Below are positions 41,119 through 49,733 of a DNA stretch of 64,000 bases, one piece after another. The notes below the pieces were generated by a model, which had not been told where the DNA came from, ran no database searches, and saw only the letters and a list, made by a program, of their open reading frames with translations. The stretch is from CAYVQE01 sp964454005. GTDB lineage: Bacteria; Myxococcota; B64-G9. The stretch's first letter is position 1. Each line of letters starts with the position of its first letter. The position numbers and the translations under genes were made by a program. The DNA is taken from contig CAYVQE010000009.1 in the NCBI GenBank assembly GCA_964454005.1, positions 25,097-89,096 on the forward strand, given 5' to 3'.

Positions 41119-43473
41119 TCAGTTGACCTTGCGGGTGATGCGGCCGTCGGGCTCGCCCACCACGATGGGGAAGGAAAGCGGGTTGCGGCAGAACTGCTCC
41201 ACCGGTGGCCCGATGCTGGAGCAGTGGGACAGGGCCTCGACGCAGGTCGGATGCTCGGCCCGTTTGGGATCGTCGCAGTGGGCCTCGGTGAAGTCGAGCA
41301 CGTCGCCGCAGCTGCAGTTGCCCTTGACCAGGATGTCGCGCTGCTGCTGCTCGGTCTGGATGTCGAGGCAGAAGCTCAGGCTGAAGGCGTCGACCTCGTT
41401 GGGGTCGGCCTGGAGCAGCTCGTCGCACGAGGGGAAGCGGCGCAGGTACTCGGTCAGCGCGTCGCGCATGGCGATGCCGGTGTTGACCTTGGTGGTGTTG
41501 CGCCTGAGCACGTCGAAGCCCGAGCCGCCGCTGGCGATGTAGTCGTTGGTGGCCATCTTGTAGGAGGCGTTGGGGTTCAGCGGGGCGCCGCCGATGCGGA
41601 TGTCCTCGGCCGGGTGGGCGTAGCAGGCGCCCTGGTTGCATTGCCAGCGGGTGTTGCCCTGGTAGTCGGCGGCGCACAGCTCGGGTCGATGGACGCAGCA
41701 GTCATCGGCCGTGCTGCAGGAGTAGTGCTCCTCGTTGCGCTTGACCTGGCCGCAGTTCATCACGAAGGAGCAGCCGGCGATCTGGGCCTGCGACTGGCAG
41801 CCGCGGCCGGCCGAGCGCTCGGTGACGAAGTCGAACATCTCCTGGATCTCGAGGCCCGACAGGTACATCACGGTGATCGTGTTCTCGAAGGGAAAGGAGT
41901 TGAACACCGCCTCCATGTCGATCGCGCCCGGATACAGGTTGTCGCGGATGCCCAGGGTGTTGGTGACGCAGAACTCGGCCTCGACCCGCTTGCGGATCAT
42001 CATGGCGGTGGCGGTCATGTTGCCCAGCGCCGAGTCGCCGCCCGAGGCGGTGTTCTTGCGCAGCACGGTCTTGGGCGCGTAGCCAAAGATCTGCGTCAGG
42101 ATGAAGCGCGGGTCGTAGCCCATGTCGACCCGGTAGGGCTCGAGCAGCCGCCGGGTGGGCCCGTGGCCCTTGACGGCGCAGTGGGGTTTGAGCGCCTGGA
42201 CGTCGTGGGTGAAGTACTCGCCGTAGGAGTCGGCCGGGCGCGGGTCGGCGCACCAGATGGTGTCGATCGGAAACAGGGTCTGGCGATGGCTGACCACCTC
42301 GGCTCCGTAGGGCGCCAGCACGTGCGGGGCGCAGTCGGCGTCGGTCTCGCAGGGCACCCCGTTGGAGAAGTGGGGGTCATGCGGCAGGCACAGGCCCTGC
42401 TCGGTGTCGCAGTGGTAGTGCTCGCGCGGCACGGCCACGGCCAGGTCGAGCCGGGTCATGAACTTGGCGAAGGCGCCGGGGTGCTCGAGCAGCACCTCGC
42501 GCCCGGCCGGGTCCTCGAGCACCATGGGCGGGCCGGTCAGTACGTGCAGGTGGCCGCCCAGGATGACGTCGATGCCGCGCACGCCGGGCACCCAGTACTT
42601 GACCACCCCGGGCTGGCACTCCTCGCACGCCATGCGCTGCCAGGGATCGCGCTCGCGTTCCAGGAAGTGATCCACGTCCTGGTCGGTTGTCATGTAGAAC
42701 TCGTGACCGTCGGTCAGCTCCTGGTCCTCGCTCAGGCCAAGGTGGCTGAGCACCAAGATCAGATCCACCGCCGGGCGCAAGAACTCGACGTAGGCGCGCA
42801 CGGTCTCGTTGGCCTCCAGCGGGGTGATGCCGGTGGAGTTGCCGCCGCGCTTGATCGAGTACATGGAGCCGATGTCGCCCATGCCGATGACGCCGATCTT
42901 GAGCCCCTTGGCGTTGAGGATGGTGAAGGGTTCGACCGCTCGGCCGAGCTGGCTCTTGGTCTCGTCGCTCCAGTCCTCGAAGATGTAGTTGGCCGCCAGG
43001 AAGGGGTAGTTGATCCAGTGATCGGCCTGGGTGGCCAGGTTGGCCGCGCCCTTGTCGAACTCGTGGTTGCCCACCACCACCGCATCGGCCCGGACGGTCG
43101 AGTGCCAGCGGAACTCGGGCTCGCCGTCGCCGTAGTTGAACACCGGGGCGCCCTGGAAGATGTCGCCCGAGTCCATGTACAGCACCCGTTCGCCGCGCCG
43201 GCGCTCGCGCTCGATCAAAGCGGCGATGCGCTCGGCGCCGCCGTAGGGGGCGGTCTCGGCGAACAGGCCGTCGCCCTGGTCGTGGGTGTTGGGTTTGAGG
43301 TCGTAGGGATAGATCCGCGAGTGGATGTCCGAGGTGCGCAGCAGGCCCAGGTGGACCACGGCGCCCTCGATCACCGGTTGTTCGGTCTCGATGGTGCAGC
43401 CGGCCAGCAGGCCCGACAGCACCAGCGCGACGGCCGGCCGCAGCATGGTTCGTATACCGTCAGCGTACTGCAT
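41119..43473 (-). CDS. 5'-nucleotidase/UshA-type metallophosphoesterase lipoprotein
   Basis: 784 residues. Lipobox LLAGC at ~22-26 anchors it. The metallophosphoesterase core shows RTSDIHSRIYP (DxH), MDSGDIFQGAP (GD), VVGNHEFDKG (GNHE), VLSHLG and ILGGHLHVL (GGHxH), the full dimetal set. The C-terminal half is the 5'-nucleotidase substrate-binding domain (GDSALGNMTATAMM, DMEAVFNSFPFENTITV, YKMATNDYIASGGSGFDVL). A Cys-rich insertion sits near ~590-640. The family is larger than usual (UshA ~550) because of insertions. It hydrolyses extracellular nucleotides to nucleosides and phosphate. Second gene of the 46786-37834 operon. Confidence 0.9.
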   Translation of the reverse strand: MQYADGIRTMLRPAVALVLSGLLAGCTIETEQPVIEGAVVHLGLLRTSDIHSRIYPYDLKPNTHDQGDGLFAETAPYGGAERIAALIERERRRGERVLYMDSGDIFQGAPVFNYGDGEPEFRWHSTVRADAVVVGNHEFDKGAANLATQADHWINYPFLAANYIFEDWSDETKSQLGRAVEPFTILNAKGLKIGVIGMGDIGSMYSIKRGGNSTGITPLEANETVRAYVEFLRPAVDLILVLSHLGLSEDQELTDGHEFYMTTDQDVDHFLERERDPWQRMACEECQPGVVKYWVPGVRGIDVILGGHLHVLTGPPMVLEDPAGREVLLEHPGAFAKFMTRLDLAVAVPREHYHCDTEQGLCLPHDPHFSNGVPCETDADCAPHVLAPYGAEVVSHRQTLFPIDTIWCADPRPADSYGEYFTHDVQALKPHCAVKGHGPTRRLLEPYRVDMGYDPRFILTQIFGYAPKTVLRKNTASGGDSALGNMTATAMMIRKRVEAEFCVTNTLGIRDNLYPGAIDMEAVFNSFPFENTITVMYLSGLEIQEMFDFVTERSAGRGCQSQAQIAGCSFVMNCGQVKRNEEHYSCSTADDCCVHRPELCAADYQGNTRWQCNQGACYAHPAEDIRIGGAPLNPNASYKMATNDYIASGGSGFDVLRRNTTKVNTGIAMRDALTEYLRRFPSCDELLQADPNEVDAFSLSFCLDIQTEQQQRDILVKGNCSCGDVLDFTEAHCDDPKRAEHPTCVEALSHCSSIGPPVEQFCRNPLSFPIVVGEPDGRITRKVN

Positions 43474-43555
43474 GGGGTCCTCGCTCGGGCGGGTCTGGGG
43501 GTGCGACTGCGGCCGGGCCGGCTCGCCCGCGGCGGGCCCGGTCGCGGGCGGGCCG

Positions 43556-46500
43556 CTACTGGGCGGCGGCGCCGGGGGTGGGCGCGGCGACGGTCCAGGT
43601 GTTGGACACGTCCTCGCTGGTCTCGTCGTGGCCGGTCAGCCCGTTGCCGCCGGTCTTGATCTCGGCGCCCTCGGTGGCGTCGACGCGCTGCATCGACTCC
43701 TCGTTGTCGTGGCCGGGCAGGGCGTCCTGATCGGCCACCGGGGTATCGGGCAGATACGTCGAGCCGCCCACGGTGACATCGGTCTTGTCGCTGGCCTCGT
43801 TCTGGTCGCCCCAGACCAGGTAGTCCAGGTCGGCCACCAGGTCGCTGGCTCCGTCCCAGGAAAACAGCACCACCACCTCGCCGGCGTTGGACAGCCCGGC
43901 CGAGCCACCCAGGCCGCCGGCGAAGGCCGGTTCCATGTTCAATGTGTCACCGCTGCCGTCGCCCAGGCCGGCGAAGTCGGCCGGCAGGCCGAAGTTGGTA
44001 TCGAAGTCGGCCGCCGGCGACAGGCTGATGGTCAGGTAGGCGCCGGGCTCGATGCTGGCGCCGGCCGGGAAGCGCAGCGCGAAGTCGTACTGGCCCACCG
44101 AGTCCAGGCTGGCCACCAGCCAGTAGTAGGTGTCGGCCGCGGTGGCATCCCACAGGTAGACGTCGGACAGGTCGAGGGCGCTGGCGGTGGGGTTGTGGAT
44201 CTCGACGAACTCGTGGCCGCCGGGCTGGACGCAGACCTCGCTGAGCAGCAGGTGGCCCTCGCCGGCCTCGCAGACGTCGCCCACGCCGTCGGAGTCCTCG
44301 TCGGCCTGGTCGGCGTTGGGCACGTCCGGGCAGTTGTCGTCGCAGTCGGTGGTGTCGCCGCCGGTGCAGGGGTTGGTCCCGTCGCCCTGGGCGATGCCGT
44401 CGCCGTCGCGGTCCGGATCGCAGACATCGCCCAGCCCGTCGCCGTCGGCGTCGGCCTGCTCGGCGTTGGCCGTATCGGGGCAGTTGTCGCAGGCGTCGCC
44501 GGCGCCGTCGTCATCGGCGTCGGCCTGATCGGCGTTGGCCGCATCGGGGCAGTTGTCGCAGGCGTCGCCGGCGCCGTCGCCGTCGCTGTCGGCCTGATCG
44601 GGATTGTACACCAGCGGGCAGTTGTCCTCGCCGGTGCACTCGCCCTGCTGGCCCGGGGTGCAGTAGCCGTCGCCGTCCGGGTCGGCCGGATCGGGCGGGC
44701 TGAGCACCAGGTCGTCGACCGTGCGCGGCTGCAGCCGGTAGTGGCTGTAGGAGTAGTCCAGCAGTCCGGTGATGGTGTCGAAGCGCTGGCCTTCTTCACG
44801 CTGATCGTCCTGGCAGTCGAGGCAGGCGAAGGCGTGGCGCATCTGCCAGCCGACCACCAGCTCGTCGTCCGGCGCGGCCATGGCCGCCACCAGAAAGTCG
44901 CCGTGGTCTTCGCCGTCGGAGCCCGGGAGCACCTCCTGGGTGGTGACCACGTCCGCGACCTGCACCAGCACGCCCTCGTAGGCCTCGGCCAGCGGGCCGG
45001 CGTCGTTGATCTCGGCTGGGGTCATATCGGCCGGCGCCGGCAGCTCGGCCGAGCCGGTGACGGTCAGGTCGGTGGCCACGATCTGGCTGTTGTCGTAATA
45101 CTCGGCGTAAGTGCCGGTGATGTTCAAGCTGGTGCCCTGGGCTATGCCGCTGGCGTCCAGGCCGTTGGCCCAGACGAAGATGCCGCTGTACTGGCCGCCG
45201 GCCGGCTCGCCCACGTAGAACGAGGGCTGGCCCGAGGTGTCGAAGACCGGGCTGGTGACCACCACGCCCTCGACGGTCACCTCGCAGTCGCGGGCCACCG
45301 CCTGCTCGTGGCTGCGATCCTGGATGCGGGCGATGGCCACCGGCCCGTCCGGGCAGCTCAGCTCGCGGCAGGCCGGCTCGCCGTCGCTGTCGATCAGATC
45401 GTCGCAGGAGCGCGGCTGCAGCCGGGCCTCGTCGTAGCCGTAGTCCATCACCCCGCTGAGGCGCTGGAAGGCGAAGCCGGCCGTGGGCTCGAAGTCGTAG
45501 TTGAAGTCGAAGTCGGGGCTGACGTAGAGCTCGGCGCCGCCGCCGGCCGGGCTGACGCCGAAGTCGCCGTGGCCCAGATCGGCGGTCGAGATCTCGACGC
45601 CCTCGAGCTGCACCAGCACGCCCTCGTAGGCCTCCTGCTCGCTGCCGCCGGTGTTCACCTGCCCGGTGGTGACAATGGCGGCCGGCGGCAGGTCGTCGCT
45701 GCCGGTCACCGTGACCGAGCTGACGATCAGCTGCGAGTTGTCGTAGTACTCGTCGTAGGTCCCGCGCAGATCGACCACGTCGCCGGGGTTGACTTCGACC
45801 GGCTCGGCCACGTCGCGGGCGAAGACGTAGATGCCCGACCAGGGCCCGCCGCCGGGCTCTTCGACCCAGAAGCCGTCCGGCACCTCGGAGTCAGCCGTGG
45901 TCTCGAGCATGGGGGTGGTGACCACCACGCCGTCGACCGTCAGCGGGCAGCCCTTGCCCACCGCGTCGTCGCGTTCGCGGTTCTGGATGCGCTGGATCTC
46001 GACTTCACCGCTGGGGCACTCCTTCTGCTCGCAGACCGGCTCGCCCTGGGCGTCCAGGATGTCGGCGCAGCCGCGCGGCAGCAGGCGGTGCTCGGCGTAG
46101 GAGTAGTTGATCACGCCGGTCAGGCTCTGGAAGACGAAGCCCAGGCTGGGCTCGAAGTCGTAGTAGATGTCGAAGTCCGGGCTGACGATCAGCTCCTCGC
46201 CGCCGCCGGCCGGGCTGACGCCGAAGTCGCCGTAGCCCAGATCGGCGGCGGTGACCTCGACCTGCTCCAGCTGCACCGGTACGCCCTCGTACTGCTCGGC
46301 CTCGGGCCCGCCGGTGCGCACCGCGGCCGTGGTCACCGCGGCCGGCGCCGGGATGTCGGCCGTGCCGACCACCTCGACCTGGGTGGCTTCGATCTGGGTG
46401 TTTTCGAAGTACTCGACGTACAGCCCGCGCAGATCGACCCGATCGCCGGGCTGGACCGTAGCCTGGCCCTCGATGACGAAGACGTAGACGCCCGAGTAGG

Positions 46501-46786
46501 GCCCGCCTTCCGGCTCCTGCACGAAGAAGCCGTCCGGCACCTCGGAGTCGCGGGTGGTGTAGATCATCGGCGTGGTGACCACCACCCCCTCGATGATGAC
46601 CGCCGTGCCCAGGTCCGGATGATCGGCGTGGTTCTCGTCCTGAATGGCGTAGATGGTGGTCGCGCCGGTCGTACCGCCGTCGTCGCCGTCGCTGCCGCCG
46701 TCGTTGCTGTCGCTCGAACGGCCGCCGCAGCCGCCGGCCAGCAGAGCCATGGCCGCCAAGACACCCAACAACTCGAATTTGCGCAT
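43556..46786 (-). CDS. Surface lipoprotein: three OB-fold-type modules, TSP3 repeats, lamin-tail domain
   Basis: 1076 residues from ATG 46786 with GGAGGT 7 bp upstream. Lipobox LLAGGC, then a Gly/Asp linker. Three homologous modules start near residues 43, 262 and 485. Each has EGVVVTTPM or TVEGVVVTSP, VQPGDRVDLRGLYVEYFENT and GYGDFGVSP-like elements, resembling the OB-fold region of YhcR/ExeM-type extracellular nucleases. Thrombospondin type 3 calcium repeats (DSDGDGAGDACDNCPD) span ~695-830. A lamin-tail domain (LLLSEVCVQPGGHEFVEIHN) begins near 844. No nuclease catalytic domain is present. First gene of a four-gene operon with a 5'-nucleotidase, pointing to extracellular nucleic-acid or nucleotide use (inference). 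Confidence 0.82.
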   Translation of the reverse strand: MRKFELLGVLAAMALLAGGCGGRSSDSNDGGSDGDDGGTTGATTIYAIQDENHADHPDLGTAVIIEGVVVTTPMIYTTRDSEVPDGFFVQEPEGGPYSGVYVFVIEGQATVQPGDRVDLRGLYVEYFENTQIEATQVEVVGTADIPAPAAVTTAAVRTGGPEAEQYEGVPVQLEQVEVTAADLGYGDFGVSPAGGGEELIVSPDFDIYYDFEPSLGFVFQSLTGVINYSYAEHRLLPRGCADILDAQGEPVCEQKECPSGEVEIQRIQNRERDDAVGKGCPLTVDGVVVTTPMLETTADSEVPDGFWVEEPGGGPWSGIYVFARDVAEPVEVNPGDVVDLRGTYDEYYDNSQLIVSSVTVTGSDDLPPAAIVTTGQVNTGGSEQEAYEGVLVQLEGVEISTADLGHGDFGVSPAGGGAELYVSPDFDFNYDFEPTAGFAFQRLSGVMDYGYDEARLQPRSCDDLIDSDGEPACRELSCPDGPVAIARIQDRSHEQAVARDCEVTVEGVVVTSPVFDTSGQPSFYVGEPAGGQYSGIFVWANGLDASGIAQGTSLNITGTYAEYYDNSQIVATDLTVTGSAELPAPADMTPAEINDAGPLAEAYEGVLVQVADVVTTQEVLPGSDGEDHGDFLVAAMAAPDDELVVGWQMRHAFACLDCQDDQREEGQRFDTITGLLDYSYSHYRLQPRTVDDLVLSPPDPADPDGDGYCTPGQQGECTGEDNCPLVYNPDQADSDGDGAGDACDNCPDAANADQADADDDGAGDACDNCPDTANAEQADADGDGLGDVCDPDRDGDGIAQGDGTNPCTGGDTTDCDDNCPDVPNADQADEDSDGVGDVCEAGEGHLLLSEVCVQPGGHEFVEIHNPTASALDLSDVYLWDATAADTYYWLVASLDSVGQYDFALRFPAGASIEPGAYLTISLSPAADFDTNFGLPADFAGLGDGSGDTLNMEPAFAGGLGGSAGLSNAGEVVVLFSWDGASDLVADLDYLVWGDQNEASDKTDVTVGGSTYLPDTPVADQDALPGHDNEESMQRVDATEGAEIKTGGNGLTGHDETSEDVSNTWTVAAPTPGAAAQ

Positions 46787-46836
46787 TAAAAGACCTCCGA
46801 GCGGGGCGGGGCCCGCATCGCTTGCAGGGACCCTCA

Positions 46837-46865
46837 TTTCTAAACCCCGATTGTCCGCAAGTCAA
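46837..46865 (-). promoter_or_regulatory. Sigma70-type promoter of the surface nucleotidase operon
   Basis: Minus strand TTGACT (46865-46860), 17-bp spacer, TAGAAA (46842-46837). Leader about 44 nt to ATG 46786. The upstream ATG at 46837 lies inside the -10 and is not a start. Confidence 0.65.
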
Positions 46866-46969
46866 CGCCAAAGGCGCAGCATTGCGGCAATAAGGCCGCA
46901 CCCACGGCCGCCCCACCCGGGTTCGGCGGCGGGCTGGGACTGGGCCTGGCCTTCTGACGCCGCCGGCGG

Positions 46970-47164
46970 TCACATGCAGCGCGGCCAGGTGAGGGGGAAG
47001 CGCTGTTGGTGCGGGGTTTTTTCGCCGCAGCGCCCGGCCGGCTCGTCCGGGTCGGTGACCGGGGTCGGTTCGGCCGCCGGAGCCGGCTCCTCGTCGCAGG
47101 CCCAGCCGGTGGTGGCCGCGAGGGCCAGCAGCGCGGTGATGATGATGCTGGATTGCCTCGTCAT
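46970..47164 (-). CDS. Small secreted or lipoprotein peptide
   Basis: 64 residues with GGGAGGAAAAGAC before the ATG. A signal sequence (SIIITALLALAATTGWAC) may end in a lipid-attached Cys (W-A-C, atypical). The remaining ~40 residues are Pro/Glu/Thr-rich with two further Cys (GRCGEKTP, WPRCM). No family recognised. The good ribosome-binding site and signal support a real gene despite its size. Confidence 0.55.
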   Translation of the reverse strand: MTRQSSIIITALLALAATTGWACDEEPAPAAEPTPVTDPDEPAGRCGEKTPHQQRFPLTWPRCM

Positions 47165-47195
47165 GTCTTTTCCTCCCGGGCTGGGTTTACGCCCT

Positions 47196-47270
47196 TCAGC
47201 GCTTCAGCTGCCGCAGCTTGTGCTGGTACTCCCGCTCGTCGATCTCGCTCCATGGGCACCCGAGAATCAA
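47196..47270 (-). pseudogene. Possible C-terminal coding remnant
   Basis: The minus frame ending at TGA 47198-47196 encodes WSEIDEREYQHKLRQLKR, which looks like the C-terminal helix of a real protein (SHOCT-like character). No start, ribosome-binding site or upstream domain exists; the frame runs into the end of the PPOX gene. Probably a fragment left by a deletion; chance is possible. Confidence 0.25.
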
Positions 47271-47284
47271 TGATGAACCGGCCC

Positions 47285-47791
47285 CTATTTTTTGCCGGTC
47301 TTTCCGGTTTGCTTCTTGGCGCTCTTTTTGGCGCCCTTCTTGGCGCTCTTCTTTTCAGCGCCGGTGCCGGGGGCCTGCCAGACCTGGGGTTGCATGGACT
47401 GCATGTCCTGGAACTCGATGCACCGCGGCTCGACCACCAGCACCACGTAGTTGGGATCGTCTGGGCTTTTGAAGTAGGCCTTCAGGTTGTCGCTCCAGCG
47501 GGCGCGCTTGACCTTGGGATCGGTGACCACCTTGGCCCGGCCCTCGATCTGCAGGTAGCTGGTGGCCCGGCGGTAGTCGGTCACCCCGCACAGCAGGTGC
47601 ACGTCGCGCTGGCGGCGCACCTGGCGCACCTTGCGCGAGCCCTTGAAGGTGGCGATGAAGATGGTCAGGTCGGGGTCGGCCTGCACCATCACGTAGCGGG
47701 CCCAGGGCCGGCCGTCGCGGGTCACGGTGGCCAGCGCGGCCAGCGCCGGGCGCTTGAGCTTGTTGTAGATCTTGCGCTGCAGATCGGCCAT
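47285..47791 (-). CDS. PPOX-class (pyridoxamine phosphate oxidase-like) flavoprotein with Lys-rich tail
   Basis: 168 residues from ATG 47791 with GGGGAGGA 6 bp upstream. The split-barrel flavin fold shows LKRPALAALATVTRDGRPWA, RYVMVQADPDLTIFIATFKG, SRKVRQVRRQRDVHLLCG and SYLQIEGRAKVV, as in the PNPOx-like/general stress protein 26 group that binds FMN, F420 or heme. The last ~24 residues (KKSAKKGAKKSAKKQTGKTG) are a histone-H1-like Lys/Ala tail not part of the fold. Enzymatic activity is unknown. It has its own promoter at 47841-47870. Confidence 0.8.
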   Translation of the reverse strand: MADLQRKIYNKLKRPALAALATVTRDGRPWARYVMVQADPDLTIFIATFKGSRKVRQVRRQRDVHLLCGVTDYRRATSYLQIEGRAKVVTDPKVKRARWSDNLKAYFKSPDDPNYVVLVVEPRCIEFQDMQSMQPQVWQAPGTGAEKKSAKKGAKKSAKKQTGKTGKK

Positions 47792-47840
47792 GGCGGTCCT
47801 CCCCTTTTGTTTGTCGGTCAATCGAACACGCGTCGGTACC

Positions 47841-47870
47841 GGTATACGCCAGCCGGCCGGCGCCGCACAA
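47841..47870 (-). promoter_or_regulatory. Possible promoter for the PPOX gene
   Basis: Minus strand TTGTGC (47870-47865), 18-bp spacer, TATACC (47846-47841). Leader about 45 nt. Confidence 0.4.
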
Positions 47871-47884
47871 GGGGCCCGCCGGGA

Positions 47885-49123
47885 TCAGAGCTTGGGGCCC
47901 AGCTCCAGCGCCCCGTCGCCGGCGCGGCGCTCGAGGGCGAAGCGGGTCAGAAAGCTCAGCCCCAGCAGGCCGTCCACCGCCTCGCCGGCGACGGTGGCCA
48001 GCGCGTCGCGGTCGACCACCAGCACCGCCACCCGCTCGGCCCGGGCCCCGGCCAGCGCCACCGCATCCAGCTCGACCAGCCGGCCGACCAGCGAGCGGCC
48101 GGACTGCCAGACGATGAACTCCTCGCCGGGGCCCAGCTCCAGCGGCACGGCCGCATCGGCGGCCAACAGCGAGTAGGTGGCCTCGGCATCGATTGCCATG
48201 GGCGCCTGCTGCCCGCGGCCCAGCTCGACCACCGGCGGCGCGGGCCGGTCGGCGGCGGCCGGCACCAGCGCCCGGCCGCGGCCGGCCATGCCGGCGCACT
48301 GCGGCGCCCGGTAGAGCCGCTCGAGCTGCTGCCGCAGGCCGGGGTCGGCGCCCTGCTCGGGATGGTGGCAGGCCAGCAGCTCCAGCGCCAGGATGCCGGC
48401 ACACGGCCGGCCGGCGCGCCGGGCCACCCGCACCAGCGCCCGCGGGATGCTGCGCAGCCGCGGTTGCAGCCCGATGGCCTGGCGGTAGTCGGCCAGAGCC
48501 GCCTCCCAGGCGCCCATCCGCTCGTGGATCTCGCCGCGCCACCAGCGGAAGTCCTTGTCGTAGGGCCAGCCCGCGATCAGGCGGTTGACCTCGGCCAGCG
48601 CCGCCGGGTAATCCCCCATGCGCTTGTGGGCCTCGTAGGTCACCCAGCGCAGGCGTGGGAAGTTTTCGCATTCGGCGAAGAAGCGCTCGGAGCGGGCCAG
48701 CAGCCGCTTGAGGTCGTCGGCCGCCAGCAGCAGCTCGGCCAAGCGCAGCATCCGGACCCGGTTGCAGGGATCGCGCTCCAGCCGTCCGCTCAGCCGGTGC
48801 ACCCGGGCCGCGTAGCGGCCGTAGTCGAAGGGCGGCTCGTAGACCCGGACGAAGTAGACCACCACTCCGCCCACCCCGGCCAACAACAGCACCAGCAGCG
48901 CTGCCCGGAGCAGCAGCCGCCGCCGGCGCACCCCGCGCAGACACTCCGGGCACAGGAAGCGCGCCCCGTCTGCCAGGGCGCACGCCTCGCAGATCGGCTG
49001 CCGGCAGCCGGCGCAGGTGTCGCTGGCCGCTCGATCCGGATGGCGGTAGCAGCTGGCACCGGGGCGCGGGCCGCGCCAGCCCGAGCGCCGAGCCGGCCGT
49101 TCGTCATCCAGGCTGTAGGGCAT
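47885..49123 (-). CDS. B-box-like zinc finger - TM - TPR - retropepsin-like protein
   Basis: 412 residues from ATG 49123 with GGAGAGAG upstream. Residues ~25-65 form a B-box-like zinc module (CYRHPDRAASDTCAGCRQ, PICEACALADGARFLCPECL). One transmembrane helix follows (LLLRAALLVLLLAGVGGVVV), then TPR-like helices (~120-260). The C-terminal ~120 residues resemble a retropepsin-like aspartic protease, with the end motif VDGLLGLSFLTRFALE. The expected catalytic D-T/S-G is replaced by IDAEATYS, so it may be inactive. The zinc finger would face the cytoplasm and the TPR/protease part the periplasm. The combination is unusual; function unknown. Confidence 0.7.
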   Translation of the reverse strand: MPYSLDDERPARRSGWRGPRPGASCYRHPDRAASDTCAGCRQPICEACALADGARFLCPECLRGVRRRRLLLRAALLVLLLAGVGGVVVYFVRVYEPPFDYGRYAARVHRLSGRLERDPCNRVRMLRLAELLLAADDLKRLLARSERFFAECENFPRLRWVTYEAHKRMGDYPAALAEVNRLIAGWPYDKDFRWWRGEIHERMGAWEAALADYRQAIGLQPRLRSIPRALVRVARRAGRPCAGILALELLACHHPEQGADPGLRQQLERLYRAPQCAGMAGRGRALVPAAADRPAPPVVELGRGQQAPMAIDAEATYSLLAADAAVPLELGPGEEFIVWQSGRSLVGRLVELDAVALAGARAERVAVLVVDRDALATVAGEAVDGLLGLSFLTRFALERRAGDGALELGPKL

Positions 49124-49202
49124 GGCTCTCTCCGCGACGCCTGCAGCAATCCCGCCGGAGCTTCCAGGCGGGCTGCGGTCCATTCCCGTATCGCGCGACC
49201 CT

Positions 49203-49230
49203 TTCGCCGGGTCGGGTTGGTGATTATACT
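49203..49230 (+). promoter_or_regulatory. Possible promoter for the 119-aa gene
   Basis: A clear -10 TATACT (49225-49230) with a weak -35 (TTCGCC at 49203-49208, 16-bp spacer). Leader about 31 nt containing AGGAGGG before ATG 49268. Confidence 0.4.
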
Positions 49231-49267
49231 GTCGGCTGAAGCACGTCACCAGGAGGGACAACGCGAG

Positions 49268-49627
49268 ATGGATCGCAACCGAGGCAAGCAGCGGAATAAA
49301 AATCAGAAAACCACCAGTGGCCGGCGCCGCAGTGGCCGCCGCCCCCAAACCGCGGCGGCGCAGCGCGCCCGCGGCGGCTTGCAGAAACGCATGCTCAAGC
49401 CGGTCGAGACCGCCATTCTGGGCACCGTGCCCGAGGAGGCCGGCGGCATCACCTTCGACGACCTGGTCGACCAGGTGGCCAAGCGGCTGAACCCCATGGT
49501 GTTTCCACTGCGCCGCACGGTCAGCCGCTACGCCAAGGTGGCCCAGCTCGACCTCGAGCGCCGCGGCCTGATCGAACGGGTGCCGGGCAAGAGCCCGCTG
49601 CGGCTGCGGCGGCTCAAGCGGCGCTGA
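49268..49627 (+). CDS. Small basic winged-helix-like protein
   Basis: 119 residues; AGGAGGG lies about 11 bp upstream. The first 45 residues are very basic and probably disordered (RNRGKQRNKNQKTTSGRRRS). The rest reads ETAILGTVPEEAGGITFDDL, VDQVAKRLNP, then RYAKVAQLDLERRGLIERVP and a basic end. This is the layout of a winged-helix domain with recognition helix and wing. DNA or RNA binding is likely from charge. No family name can be given. It is divergent from the zinc finger/TPR gene. Confidence 0.65.
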   Translation: MDRNRGKQRNKNQKTTSGRRRSGRRPQTAAAQRARGGLQKRMLKPVETAILGTVPEEAGGITFDDLVDQVAKRLNPMVFPLRRTVSRYAKVAQLDLERRGLIERVPGKSPLRLRRLKRR

Positions 49628-49733
49628 CCGGCCAGCTTTCTCGAACATATCCCTTCAGGCTGCAGACGTTTCGTATCGCCTCGCATCGCGGTTCGGTCCG
49701 TCTGGCACGCCCTGAACAGTTACTTTCGAGAAA

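Noticed and set aside
43325..46789. A plus-strand open frame of 1154 codons antisense to the OB/LTD lipoprotein
   Set aside because: Low-complexity Val/Gly/Ala composition typical of a GC-rich shadow. The minus strand has a signal sequence, ribosome-binding site, promoter and known domains.
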